A stretch of DNA of 64,000 nucleotides from Planctomycetaceae bacterium (GCA_020638955.1 JACKHO010000003.1:310001-374000), one strand, 5' to 3'; counted from the first letter of the stretch, positions 43,704-53,338 are shown. The notes: generated from the sequence alone by a model not told the origin. Made by a program: numbers and translations.

Positions 43704-44879
43704 TCAACAGCAACTGCCGTCATCACCGCAGCACGAGGATCCACTTTCGAAGGACACGCGATAGGTCTCGCCCTTCACTTCGCGAGGTGTTCGCGGCCGA
43801 GTCGCGTCAGCAAATGGCTTGGCCAGCAACTGTGAAACGGGTTCAACTGGAGACATCAGTTCGAAGCAATCTGCATAGGGTGGACGGCTCAACAGTTGAA
43901 AAGTCTTGTCCCCCACGGCGGTCCATTCACCGCGTTTGAAGATATGACCAAAGTCATCACGGATGTCGCTGAACGGCCCCTTATACATGGCCGCCTGATT
44001 CAAATCGAACTCTTCACCTCCAGCCGCCTTGTATGCCAGGACGGTTACCGAGCGGAATTCGATCCCCTCAATGGTCTGCCACGGTTCGGATTGTCGTTTG
44101 GCAATATGAACGCCGTGGAAACCTGCATCGCGGAAGGCCTGGAGGAATCGATCTTCCCGAAACGCTCCCGAGAGGCAGCCGGACCACAGGTGTCCGTCAC
44201 GCTGCATGTGCAAAGGGACGTCTTCATCAGCCACGATATCACTAATGGCAGCGCGACCTCCCGGCTTCAATACCCGGAACACTTCATCGAAAAGTTGTCG
44301 GCGATCCTGCTGCCGAACCAAGTTCAGCACGCAGTTGGAAACCACACAATCGACCGACCCAGATTGAACCAACGGACTCTGTTCCCGTAATTCTTCTTCA
44401 GCGAAGCGGGACTGTACCCAATCTTGCGGCGAACGGATGGGGGCGTCGTCGAGCCTTTTGCCCAACAAATCGAGATTCAGTTTGAGGTCCTGAATCATGC
44501 CGTAGCGGAAATCGACGTTGGCATAGCCGAGGCGTTCTACCATTTCGCTCTGGTATTTGCGTGCCAGGGCCAGCATCTCCGGGTTGCAGTCGACTCCGAT
44601 AATCTTCCCTCTCTCACCAACGACCTGAGCCAGGATGTAACAAAGTTTCCCGCCGCCGGAACCGAGGTCCAGCACCGTTTCACCAGCATTCACGTAGGGG
44701 CTGGGATCGCCGCAGCCGTAATCCTTGTCGATGATTTCCTGCGGGATGTTCGACAAATAGTTGCCAGCGTAGGACACCGGGCAACAGAGCGCAGCTTCCA
44801 CCGTATTGGAAGCCGCCGCATATCGCTGATAAACGGACGATTCAATTGATGGGGCGATGGAGTCGGAAGGAGATGACAT
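43704..44879 (-). CDS. arsM: Arsenite S-adenosylmethionine methyltransferase (ArsM-like)
   Basis: The 391-residue protein has a SAM-binding fold (VLDLGSGGGKL, residues 69-79) and three Cys in the positions expected for ArsM: C32 or C33 in ALCCPVSY, C183 in VVSNCVLNLV and C235 in WSGCLSGAF. The extreme C-terminus is Cys-rich (SSCCGDDGSCC), which may bind As(III). A ~50-residue insert lies between the SAM loop and C183. Length exceeds stand-alone ArsM proteins because of an added C-terminal domain. With arsS and the glycosyltransferase it makes a three-gene operon. No ArsR-type regulator lies nearby. Confidence 0.88.
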   Translation of the reverse strand: MSSPSDSIAPSIESSVYQRYAAASNTVEAALCCPVSYAGNYLSNIPQEIIDKDYGCGDPSPYVNAGETVLDLGSGGGKLCYILAQVVGERGKIIGVDCNPEMLALARKYQSEMVERLGYANVDFRYGMIQDLKLNLDLLGKRLDDAPIRSPQDWVQSRFAEEELREQSPLVQSGSVDCVVSNCVLNLVRQQDRRQLFDEVFRVLKPGGRAAISDIVADEDVPLHMQRDGHLWSGCLSGAFREDRFLQAFRDAGFHGVHIAKRQSEPWQTIEGIEFRSVTVLAYKAAGGEEFDLNQAAMYKGPFSDIRDDFGHIFKRGEWTAVGDKTFQLLSRPPYADCFELMSPVEPVSQLLAKPFADATRPRTPREVKGETYRVSFESGSSCCGDDGSCC

Positions 44880-45152
44880 CACTTGAGTTCCATAAGGTAT
44901 TCGCGGAGAGCAACATTCTGCCGCATTGTGCCCGAGTCGGCCAGTCAGTTGTGTGAGGTGGTTCACACTGGGCAGGTTGTTGGCAAAGAGTTGGGCGCGC
45001 CTTCCCATGTGTTGAAGATTACTCACCTTCGAGTATTAACAACAGTTTCGGTTCGGTTGGGGAGTCGGGCAATCGACAGAAAGGGATTCCTGCGGACAAT
45101 CGCAACGTGGCTCAATGGTCCCCCTCCCATTGTCAGATTATTCGAAGGATGA

Positions 45153-46211
45153 ATGGATATGGACTCAGTCGGTGTAGAAACCTCGCAGGAAGACCATGTG
45201 GAAATCTCGCGACTCCGCGAAAGAGCCCGCCGCAGTTTCGTTTCTCCCGAAACGGCGCGAAGCGATCGACAAGCAGTCTGGCGAAAACGATTTCGGAGCG
45301 ACGTCCGCCGCTGGATTCGCTTGTATGATTCCGTGGGACAGCGCGACGGATTTCTGTGGCAATGGTGCCTGCATGGAATTGAACTGACTGCACTCCCCTG
45401 CATCACCCCAGACTGGAGGGACAGCCTATGCGACACCAAACTGCTCTCCGTCATCATCTGCGTCCTGTTTGATGACATTGCAGATTGTGGAGAGCGAGCT
45501 GAGCGACTTTCGTCACTGCTCAATGTCTGTGGTCAAGGTTCCCTGTCTGCCGACGCACAAGCAGCCGAGGCGGAGAACCTGACGGAACACGAGTATTTGT
45601 ACCGTCAGGTTGTGGAAGAGCTGTGGGGTGACTATGTCACCCGTGTCTCGCAACTGCCTCACTTTCACGAGTACGAGCCGCTCTGGCAGTTCGATTTGGG
45701 ACAGTTCTTCAACGCCATGCGTTATGGGCATTTGGCGAATCGATTTCCCGCATTATTGAACTCAACAGAGCACGACGTGTATTCGCCACACAACATGCTT
45801 ATGGTCAGTTTCTCGACGCTGGACCTCATGGCCTCGCCGCCGTTGCCTGAAGAAGAACTGGGAGCATTGCGCGAAGCCATTTGGCACAGTCAGGCGATGG
45901 GACGGGTGGGGAATATTCTCAGCACATGGAGACGTGAGATTAAAGACCGCGACTACACAGGCGGAATTTTCTCCCGCGCTTTACGTGCGGGAAAGGTGAC
46001 ACTCGATGAATTGAACACACTGACGGGTGAGGAAATTGAAGAACGAATTCGGCAGTCGGGACAAGAAGCCGTGCTCCTAGAGAAATGGGAGCGACACCGG
46101 AAGTGCTTCCTGGAATCGGCCGAGGCGGTAACCAGTCTCGACATGCAAACATTACTCGAAGGACACGACCGCTTCTTTGAAATGCATTTGCAAAGTGTTG
46201 GACTAATATAG
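45153..46211 (+). CDS. Class I terpene synthase-like enzyme
   Basis: The 352-residue product is all-helical and has an aspartate motif DDIAD in VIICVLFDDIADCGERAERL (about 101-120). The N-x(3)-T-x(3)-E motif expected for the second metal site is NILSTWRRE in MGRVGNILSTWRREIKDRDY (about 250-270). The spacing fits class I terpenoid cyclases, although the Asp that usually follows the Asn is Ile. No DXDD class II motif is seen. The product is unknown. It is followed after 52 bp by a large sensor kinase. The start shown follows GAAGGA; an ATG 6 bases later is also possible. Confidence 0.7.
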   Translation: MDMDSVGVETSQEDHVEISRLRERARRSFVSPETARSDRQAVWRKRFRSDVRRWIRLYDSVGQRDGFLWQWCLHGIELTALPCITPDWRDSLCDTKLLSVIICVLFDDIADCGERAERLSSLLNVCGQGSLSADAQAAEAENLTEHEYLYRQVVEELWGDYVTRVSQLPHFHEYEPLWQFDLGQFFNAMRYGHLANRFPALLNSTEHDVYSPHNMLMVSFSTLDLMASPPLPEEELGALREAIWHSQAMGRVGNILSTWRREIKDRDYTGGIFSRALRAGKVTLDELNTLTGEEIEERIRQSGQEAVLLEKWERHRKCFLESAEAVTSLDMQTLLEGHDRFFEMHLQSVGLI

Positions 46212-46263
46212 CCATCGGCAGAGCCGCAACCTCCCGATGGATTGACCAGAGGGAGACCAGGAA

Positions 46264-49200
46264 TTGTTTCGGCTTTTGTATCAGCGACTCGGTGAACACT
46301 ATGTGTTGGCCGTTTACTTCCTGACGCGACTGTTCGCAGTCGCCGTCGGCTGCTGCTGCATTGTCTACGTCAACTGGACGCTTGGTCTCACCGGCGAAGC
46401 CTGCCAGACATTCATTCTGGCAGCACTTATTGCCATTTCTCTTTCGGTTATTGCGTCGACTGGATTAGCTCATCTGCTTACTCCGAATCTGCGGGCGTGT
46501 CTGCGGCAACGTCGTTCGAATATCCCGGTCGACTCGAAATTAGTGGCGCAGGCCATTCAGGAAGCTGTCCTGTTTCCCGGCCAGATTGCATTCTGGGAGT
46601 CATGGATCGATCCACTCACGTCGATTGCTCCCATTTGCCTGATGCTGCATTTCGACGGCATTCCCTTGCTGACGCTCGTGCAGGTGTGTGTGGCAGGATT
46701 CCTCGGTTTGGCGTCCATCATCCTCGGGACGTTCTTGTGGTCAGAAATTGGAATGCAGGTGGTCGTTCGCGACTTGCTGACCAACGCGTCCACCGAAGTG
46801 GAGTTCGACAAGTTTCCTCAGTCGAGCCTGGGGCGGAGACTCGAAGTCGGCTTCAGCGTCACCATTCTGTTTACTGCCGTCATGATTGGTGGACTGGCTA
46901 TCCAACGCGCCATTCGAATTCAAAGTGCGCCAGAAACTGCGGCGATGGAACTGGAGGCACTAAAGCAGCAAACCGTGACCATTACCCTCGTGGCTGTCGC
47001 GGCGGGACTTTTACTGGCACGACTGCTTTCCGCTTCAGTGACACACCGCATTCAGAAAATGCTGGTCGCGATGAAGTCGGTCGCGACGGGAAACCTGCAA
47101 CTGCGGCTGGAACCAACAGGCACTGATGAAATTGATCGACTCGGCAGACAGTTCAACATCATGGTGAATCAGTTGGCACAGAGTGATCAGGAACTGCGAG
47201 AATTCAATTCACAACTAGAGCAAACCGTCAACAAACGGACCAAGCAGTTGCGGGAGTCGGTTGAACAGTTGGAACAATTGGACCGCTTAAAAACGCAGTT
47301 CGTCTCCAACGTCAGCCATGAATTGCGCACGCCATTACTCATGGTGCTATCGCCGCTGGCACAGTTGAAGAAGCAGGTCAGCCCGGATGCTGGCGAATCG
47401 ACTAACCTCATTAACGTGGCCGAAGTAAATGCTCGGCGACTGCTGCTGCAGATTAATCAACTGCTTGACTTTTCGCAGGTGGAATCGGGCGCCGTTCGCT
47501 TACGCGTTGAGCGCATCGACGTGACACGATTTATGCGGTCGCTTGCGGAAATGGCCCGGCCGTTTGCCGAGCATCGTGGCATACAGCTGAATTTGGATGT
47601 GCCACGCGAGTCAATCTACATCGCCGCCGACCCGGAAAAGCTGGACTCCGTCATTCGCAATCTTCTGTCGAATGCCATTAAGTTCACGCCGCCAGGGGGT
47701 ACTGTTTCACTGACGGCGTGTGAATTCGAATTTCCTGGCGGTTGTGGCGTGCGTATGGAAGTGCGCGACACAGGGCCGGGAATCGAACCGGAAGATTTGC
47801 CAAAACTCTTTCGCCGCTTCTCACAACTCGATGGGTCGACGTCACGGGAGTTCGCCGGGACGGGTTTGGGACTTGCACTCGTTAAGGAACTTGTGGAACT
47901 GCATGGAGGGACCGTCGGCGTCGACAGTCCACCCGGTGCGGGGGCGACCTTCTTTGTCGAATTACCAGCCGGAATTCCGGCTGACGTTAACTCTGTCGAA
48001 TGGGCTCCCGACTCGTCGCTCCTGCAGGGAGGTGGCTTTGCTGAGTTTGAGCAGGTATCCGCGTTTGAGGAATCGTGCGATGCGTATCAAGCTGACGAAC
48101 AGGATATTCGCCCCGTAATCCTGGTCGTCGATGACAACGCCGAAGTGCGCGCCATGTTTCGACGCATCCTCAGCGAGAAGTATCAGGTGGCGGAGGCCGT
48201 CGACGGTGAGCACGGCTGCTCCGTAGCTCGACTCGCACTGCCCGATGTCATCATCTCAGATGTCATGATGCCCAAAATGAACGGGCATGAGTTCTGTCAG
48301 GCAATCAAGTCCGATCCCCTGACAGCGGCCATCCCATTCATCCTGGTGACCGCACGTGCCCGCGTGGAAATGCGAGTCGAGGGGCTCGATGCCGGCGCAG
48401 ATGACTATTTGCCCAAGCCATTTGAAGAAGAAGAACTCCACGCGCGAATTCGATCCCTCCTGCGAATTCGGCAAATGCATGTTGAGTTAGCTCGGCAAAA
48501 CGAGCAATTGAGAGTCGCACTGGAAGAACGCGAACGGATGCAGGCTCAACTGGTGCAGTCAGAGAAGCTGGCATCCATGGGGCAACTGGTGGCGGGACTC
48601 GCACATGAAGTGAACAACGCAATTAATCCCGTTTGCTCAGGGACGATGATTCTGAAGAAGCGGCTCACAACCGTACGGGATAAGTTTGCCCAACGCGGGA
48701 ACGACATGGACGTTGAAACGGAAATCCTGCTAAAGACCTTGAAACTCACAGAAACAATTGCTCAAAGCGCTCAGCGAACGGCCCAAATCGTGGACGACAT
48801 GAAGCAATTTGCCCATCCCGGTTCAGGACAATTGGCTGACTTCGATTTGCGCAAAATGCTGCAGACGGTCACTAATTTGCTTCGGCTTCAGTATCGACAT
48901 GCCTCCGTCAGCGATGCCGATGAGCTTACCGGAAGCTTGAGTCACGGAGTCACCATTAAGCTTCATTTCGGTCATCGCTCCTCGGCCTATGGTCCCTACA
49001 CAAAAATCGACCAGGTGTTTCTGAACATCATTGGAAATGCGATTCAAGCTGTCGGAGAACGAGGAAACATTGACATTTTCACTGAAGAGAATGAGGACGG
49101 CTGGCTCGTACGAATTTGCGATGATGGTCCCGGCATCCCCGCTGCAATACAGTCGAAAATCTTTGACCCATTCTTCACGACGAAGCCACCAGGTCAGGGG

Positions 49201-49350
49201 ACGGGGCTCGGCTTGTCAATTTGTCATAGTCTTGTGACAGGAATTGGAGGAAGTCTGACCTGTCGCAGCGAGGATAGCGGTGGCACTGAATTTGCCATTC
49301 GCATCCCGCGTGAAGTACGCTTCGTTGAGAAAGAGCACGCGACCGCGTAG
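46264..49350 (+). CDS. Hybrid sensor kinase with two complete histidine kinase modules
   Basis: The 1028-residue protein starts with several membrane helices (to about residue 160), another helix pair around 200-258 and a HAMP-like linker (about 255-305). A first HisKA/HATPase module has H352 (VSHELRTPL), NLLSNAIKFTPPGG, DTGPGIE and GTGLGLALV. A receiver domain follows with D666 (DVIISDVMMPKMNG) and KPFEEEEL. A coiled coil leads into a second, different kinase module with H781 (GLAHEVNNAINP), IIGNAIQAVG, DDGPGIP and GTGLGLSIC. Both catalytic sets look intact. The start is TTG with GGAG 8 bases upstream. It follows the terpene-synthase-like gene by 52 bp. Confidence 0.88.
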   Translation: MFRLLYQRLGEHYVLAVYFLTRLFAVAVGCCCIVYVNWTLGLTGEACQTFILAALIAISLSVIASTGLAHLLTPNLRACLRQRRSNIPVDSKLVAQAIQEAVLFPGQIAFWESWIDPLTSIAPICLMLHFDGIPLLTLVQVCVAGFLGLASIILGTFLWSEIGMQVVVRDLLTNASTEVEFDKFPQSSLGRRLEVGFSVTILFTAVMIGGLAIQRAIRIQSAPETAAMELEALKQQTVTITLVAVAAGLLLARLLSASVTHRIQKMLVAMKSVATGNLQLRLEPTGTDEIDRLGRQFNIMVNQLAQSDQELREFNSQLEQTVNKRTKQLRESVEQLEQLDRLKTQFVSNVSHELRTPLLMVLSPLAQLKKQVSPDAGESTNLINVAEVNARRLLLQINQLLDFSQVESGAVRLRVERIDVTRFMRSLAEMARPFAEHRGIQLNLDVPRESIYIAADPEKLDSVIRNLLSNAIKFTPPGGTVSLTACEFEFPGGCGVRMEVRDTGPGIEPEDLPKLFRRFSQLDGSTSREFAGTGLGLALVKELVELHGGTVGVDSPPGAGATFFVELPAGIPADVNSVEWAPDSSLLQGGGFAEFEQVSAFEESCDAYQADEQDIRPVILVVDDNAEVRAMFRRILSEKYQVAEAVDGEHGCSVARLALPDVIISDVMMPKMNGHEFCQAIKSDPLTAAIPFILVTARARVEMRVEGLDAGADDYLPKPFEEEELHARIRSLLRIRQMHVELARQNEQLRVALEERERMQAQLVQSEKLASMGQLVAGLAHEVNNAINPVCSGTMILKKRLTTVRDKFAQRGNDMDVETEILLKTLKLTETIAQSAQRTAQIVDDMKQFAHPGSGQLADFDLRKMLQTVTNLLRLQYRHASVSDADELTGSLSHGVTIKLHFGHRSSAYGPYTKIDQVFLNIIGNAIQAVGERGNIDIFTEENEDGWLVRICDDGPGIPAAIQSKIFDPFFTTKPPGQGTGLGLSICHSLVTGIGGSLTCRSEDSGGTEFAIRIPREVRFVEKEHATA

Positions 49351-49501
49351 GTCCAGTCATCACAATCGGGGACGTGTCGATGTTGTGACCACCTGCTAAT
49401 TGCCTCGCCCTCTAAGGCGTGAAATTCAAGGGCAAGTCTGAGCTGGCGCCATTCGATAATTACTCGGGGCTGAGCCATTCCCCTGAAGCAAATGTGGACA
49501 G

Positions 49502-50707
49502 ATGAGCGATCGCAGACATGTCCTTTACGTCGACGACGAAGAGGCAAACCTCATAGTCTTTGAACTGGCGTTCGAAGATGTTTTCGAAGTGCACACGGCC
49601 ACGTCGGCTGCTGAGGCACTGGAAATCATTGAACGCATTCCCATTCCCGTCGTCGTTGCCGATCAACGAATGCCGGAAATGACGGGCGTCGAAATGTTCA
49701 TGCGGCTGCGTGCGAAGTATCCGCATATCCAGCGTATCATTCTCTCTGGTTACTCCGACTCCGACGCAATTATTGACGCAGTCAATCAGGGACAGGTCTT
49801 TCAGTTTTTGAAGAAGCCGTGGTCGCAGGTCGAACTGCAAACGGTGTTGAAACGCGCCATCGATGCGCACGATCTCATTGTGCAGAACTCCGTGCTGACC
49901 GAACGGATTGTCATGGCGGAACGGACTGCCAGTCTGGGCAAGGCCGCTGCGGAAATTGCCCATGAAATGGGGAATCAACTCAATTTGCTGCCACTCGTCG
50001 AAGTCATTGAAGATGAATATGCCGATGATGAGCAGCTCGTTGAACTTGCTGATATGGCCCGGCAAACGCATGATCGGCTCTCGCGGCTCATCAACGAAAT
50101 CAAGAATTTCGTTCGGCGCGACTCGACCCCCAACGCCGCCGTCGCCGGGCACACTCATCACATCGACCTCGGACAGTGCGTGCGCGAGTTGATGTCGTTC
50201 CTGCGGTTTCATCGCAGCATTCCGACGGACAGCGTGCAGCTCAAGTTGAACGTTTCGAAGGCGCCTATCTGCGGCGATCCTTTCAAGCTGCAGCAGGTGC
50301 TCGTCAATTTGCTCGCCAACGCGGCCCACGCCATTGAGGACCGAGCCGATGGCCGCATTGAACTGAAACTCGAACATTCAAACGAAGCATTTCATTTGAG
50401 CGTTTCAGACAACGGCTGCGGCATACCCAAAGAGGTGTTGCCGCACATTTGGGAACCGTTCTTCAGCACCAAAGGCAACGTCGGTACGGGGCTGGGCCTG
50501 GATGTCGTGCGAAACATTGTAGTGGCCCATGGCGGAGTCATTCATTGTGAAAGCCTTCCGAATCAAGGCACGACGTTCACCATCGATTTGCCAATCCATG
50601 AACACGAACCGAGTCAATCACACATTCTCGAAGACGAAACCGTCGAGCTTTCCATTGGCGACACTCGCATCATGAAGGTGGAGGAACGAGCCCGCTTGGG
50701 TGATTGA
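49502..50707 (+). CDS. Receiver-histidine kinase fusion protein, cytoplasmic
   Basis: The 401-residue protein starts with a receiver domain (VLYVDDEEANL; phospho-acceptor D54 in VVVADQRMPEMTG; FLKKPW near 102-107) directly joined to a histidine kinase with H154 in AAAEIAHEMGNQLNLLP. Its HATPase motifs are VLVNLLANAAHAI, DNGCGIP and GTGLGLDVV. It has no membrane segment, so it probably takes its phosphate or signal from the large kinase 151 bp upstream. The receiver resembles RpfG-type domains. A C-terminal tail of about 35 residues follows the ATPase domain. Confidence 0.9.
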   Translation: MSDRRHVLYVDDEEANLIVFELAFEDVFEVHTATSAAEALEIIERIPIPVVVADQRMPEMTGVEMFMRLRAKYPHIQRIILSGYSDSDAIIDAVNQGQVFQFLKKPWSQVELQTVLKRAIDAHDLIVQNSVLTERIVMAERTASLGKAAAEIAHEMGNQLNLLPLVEVIEDEYADDEQLVELADMARQTHDRLSRLINEIKNFVRRDSTPNAAVAGHTHHIDLGQCVRELMSFLRFHRSIPTDSVQLKLNVSKAPICGDPFKLQQVLVNLLANAAHAIEDRADGRIELKLEHSNEAFHLSVSDNGCGIPKEVLPHIWEPFFSTKGNVGTGLGLDVVRNIVVAHGGVIHCESLPNQGTTFTIDLPIHEHEPSQSHILEDETVELSIGDTRIMKVEERARLGD

Positions 50708-50834
50708 AAGCGTCGTACCAACGGTTCAAGCATGTCGTGCGACCAATTCACAATGTGCGCGGCTTTTCTCATGGACCCTCAGGGGGTACTCTGCTCGCTG
50801 TAGAGCAGTATTCTCTTGACTCACTGAGATCCCC

Positions 50835-51764
50835 ATGAATCGACGCGAATTTGCCGCAAGTGCCGCTGGAGCACTTGCCGTTTCCCTCTTGAATACCGCT
50901 CCAACTCAGGCGGCCCCCGAAAAACAGAAACGACGTCCGAATCGTATTGCTGTATCGACGTATTCCTACTGGCGCTACCGCCCCGATACGAAACTGTCGA
51001 TTGAAGAATGCATCGACCTCGCGGCGGAGACGGGATTCGATGGCGTTGAAATTCTGCACATTCAAATGCAGGACGAGTCGAATGCGGCGCTGCAAAAAAT
51101 CAAACAGCGTGCGTTCTCGCATGGCCTGGATTTATGTGGATTCTCAACGCATCAGTCGTTCGTTTCTCCAGACAAGGCGTTTCGTGACAAAAACATTGAC
51201 CACACGCTGAAATGCATTGAGCTGGCCTACGCTCTCGGCATCCCCACCATTCGGGTCAACACAGGCCGCTGGGGGACGTCAAAAGATTTTGACGAACTGA
51301 TGGCCAACAAGGGGATTGAACCGCGGCTCGAAGGGTACACAGACGAAGACGGATTCGGCTGGGTCATCGACAGTTTGACCAAGTGCCTGAAGAAGGCTGA
51401 GGAGTGCGGTGTTGTGCTGGGACTCGAAAACCACTGGGGGCTCGGTCGAACCGCCGATGGTGTGCTGCACGTCATCGATGAAATCAAATCCCCCTGGCTC
51501 CGGGCCACGCTCGACACCGGCAACTTCCTCGAGCGCCAGTACGAGCAATACGCCCAAATGGCTCCCTACACCGTGTTTGTGCAGGCCAAAACGTATTATG
51601 GGGGCGGAACCTGGTACGATCTCGACATCGACTACTCACGAGTAGCCCAAACGCTCGCCGACGTCGATTACCGTGGCTACATTTCCCTGGAATTTGAGGG
51701 GGAAGAATCCCACGAAACGGCCATTCCGAAGAGCCTGGAAATGCTCCGGAAAGCATTTGGCTAG
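50835..51764 (+). CDS. Secreted sugar phosphate isomerase/epimerase (xylose isomerase-like TIM barrel)
   Basis: The 309-residue product has a twin-arginine-type leader (NRREFAASAAGALAVSLL) and an AP_endonuc_2 TIM barrel. Visible features are IAVSTYSYW, ETGFDGVEILHIQ, LCGFSTHQSF, VLGLENHWGLGRTADG, LRATLDTGNF, and YISLEFEGEE, which supply the metal-binding Glu, His and Asp. The substrate cannot be assigned. Planctomycetes have many exported members. A short hairpin lies after the stop. Confidence 0.87.
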   Translation: MNRREFAASAAGALAVSLLNTAPTQAAPEKQKRRPNRIAVSTYSYWRYRPDTKLSIEECIDLAAETGFDGVEILHIQMQDESNAALQKIKQRAFSHGLDLCGFSTHQSFVSPDKAFRDKNIDHTLKCIELAYALGIPTIRVNTGRWGTSKDFDELMANKGIEPRLEGYTDEDGFGWVIDSLTKCLKKAEECGVVLGLENHWGLGRTADGVLHVIDEIKSPWLRATLDTGNFLERQYEQYAQMAPYTVFVQAKTYYGGGTWYDLDIDYSRVAQTLADVDYRGYISLEFEGEESHETAIPKSLEMLRKAFG

Positions 51765-51772
51765 AAATACGG

Positions 51773-51794
51773 CCCGCTGGATCATTTCAGCGGG
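51773..51794. terminator. Short hairpin between the isomerase and sucC genes
   Basis: A 7-bp GC-rich stem (51773-51779 with 51788-51794) and 8-base loop lie just after the isomerase stop. There is no T-run, so it may only slow or attenuate transcription into sucC. Confidence 0.35.
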
Positions 51795-51863
51795 GCGCAC
51801 TACCATGCGGGGCAGAATTGGCACTCGCAAACCTAATACACTTTCCGCCAACACGCGACAGAC

Positions 51864-53048
51864 ATGAAGATTCACGAATATCAGGCCAAGAAGTTGTTTT
51901 CTGAGGCAGGCGTTGCCATTCCGAATGGAATTGTCGTCAAAGATCCGGCCGATGCTGCCAAGGCTTTTGCTGAACTCGGAACACCCGTTGTCGTGGTGAA
52001 GTCGCAAATCCACGCTGGTGGACGTGGAAAAGGACGCTTCAAAGAACATCCTGAACAGGCTGGCGTCGTTCTAGTCAAATCTCCAGAAGATGCTGTTGCC
52101 AACGCTGAGCGGATGCTGGGCTCGACTCTGGTCACCATTCAAACCGGCGACGAGGGGAAGCAGGTCAACACGCTATACATCGAGCAGGGTCTCGATATCG
52201 CCAAGGAACTCTACCTGGCCATTATTGTCGACCGTGAAGTCGGCAAGCCAATGATTATCGCGTCGACCGAAGGGGGCATGGCCATTGAAGAAGTGGCCCA
52301 CGAGCATCCGGAGAAAATCGTCAAAGAACACTTCGATCCCGGTATTGGCCTGCAACCGTATCAGGTGCGGAAACTTTCGAACGCCCTCGGATTCAACGCC
52401 GTCACGCAGAAGTCGGCCTCGGTCTTCCTGCCCCGCATGTGTGAGTTCTTCGTGAAGAACGACTGCAGCATGGCGGAGATTAATCCTCTCATCATCACCG
52501 GTGACGGACAACTCCTCGCACTCGATGCAAAGGTGACCTTCGACGACAACGCTCTGTTCCGTCACAAGAACTTTGATGAACTGCGAGATAGCAGCGAAGA
52601 AGAGCCGGCCGAAACCCGTGCCCAGGCTGCTGGACTCAGCTATGTGAAACTGGATGGCGAAATTGGGTGTCTGGTGAACGGGGCTGGACTGGCGATGAGC
52701 ACCATGGACATCATCAAACTGCATGGCGGTGAGCCTGCCAACTTCCTCGACGTGGGCGGCGGAGCGAATGTTGATCAGGTCACTGAAGCATTCCGGATCA
52801 TTCTGGACGACAAAAACGTCAAGGCAATTCTCGTCAACATCTTTGGCGGAATTATGCAGTGCGACACCATCGTGGAGGCCCTGCTGGTCGCCTACGACAA
52901 CATTGGAATTACCGTTCCTCTGGTGGTTCGCCTGGAAGGAACCAATGTCGACAAGGCCCGCGAAATGCTCAAAGCGTCTGGCAAACAGATTATTACCGCC
53001 AACAATTTGAGTGACGCTGCCCAGAAAGTCGTGGCGACGCTGGCCTGA
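51864..53048 (+). CDS. sucC: Succinyl-CoA synthetase beta subunit
   Basis: The 394-residue protein is a standard SucC. It has KIHEYQAKKLFSEAGV at the start, an ATP-grasp region (VVVVKSQIHAGGRGKG, AELYLAIIVDRE-like ELYLAIIVDREVGKP, AEINPLIITGDG with its metal ligands) and the C-terminal CoA-ligase part (GAGLAMSTMDIIKLHGGEPANFLDVGGGA, IFGGIMQCD, RLEGTNVDKAREML). It joins succinate and CoA with ATP or GTP in the citric acid cycle. The alpha subunit gene sucD, usually the next gene, does not follow; the next gene encodes a secreted thioredoxin-like protein. Confidence 0.97.
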   Translation: MKIHEYQAKKLFSEAGVAIPNGIVVKDPADAAKAFAELGTPVVVVKSQIHAGGRGKGRFKEHPEQAGVVLVKSPEDAVANAERMLGSTLVTIQTGDEGKQVNTLYIEQGLDIAKELYLAIIVDREVGKPMIIASTEGGMAIEEVAHEHPEKIVKEHFDPGIGLQPYQVRKLSNALGFNAVTQKSASVFLPRMCEFFVKNDCSMAEINPLIITGDGQLLALDAKVTFDDNALFRHKNFDELRDSSEEEPAETRAQAAGLSYVKLDGEIGCLVNGAGLAMSTMDIIKLHGGEPANFLDVGGGANVDQVTEAFRIILDDKNVKAILVNIFGGIMQCDTIVEALLVAYDNIGITVPLVVRLEGTNVDKAREMLKASGKQIITANNLSDAAQKVVATLA

Positions 53049-53087
53049 CCGATCACAAAAATCAGTGGCTTCCGATGCAAAATCGTC

Positions 53088-53115
53088 TTGTCGCCTTGAC
53101 GGAGCTTTGTAAAAT
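53088..53115 (+). promoter_or_regulatory. Possible sigma-70 promoter for the thioredoxin-like gene
   Basis: TTGTCG, a 16-base spacer and TAAAAT lie about 220 bp before the start codon at 53339, in the 290-bp gap after sucC. The match is moderate and the leader would be long. Confidence 0.3.
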
Positions 53116-53338
53116 CGGCAAAGTCTGGGTGGAGATTGTGGATTGCTAGCCATTCCACAGAACCACCCAACTTGCTCAGTGACAAGGAAGTGCGTCATTT
53201 AGGTCGAATCGAAAGCTCTCGTCCCATCCGTTTGGAACAGGAAGTGCTTTCATTCGAGATGACGATAGGCAGCCCATTACCTACCTCAGTTGGCTGCGTA
53301 ATTTTGCCCACCAGGTTGTTCTCAAGGAGAGATTCACA

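Noticed and set aside
44883..45152. Plus-strand frame of 89 codons upstream of the terpene-synthase-like gene
   Set aside because: It fills the divergent promoter region, has no ribosome binding site and no protein-like composition.
49460..50377. Minus-strand frame of 305 codons over the receiver-kinase gene
   Set aside because: It is an antisense shadow of a conserved two-component gene.
52173..53198. Long minus-strand frame (341 codons) over sucC
   Set aside because: It is antisense to a clear sucC gene and has no recognisable domain.
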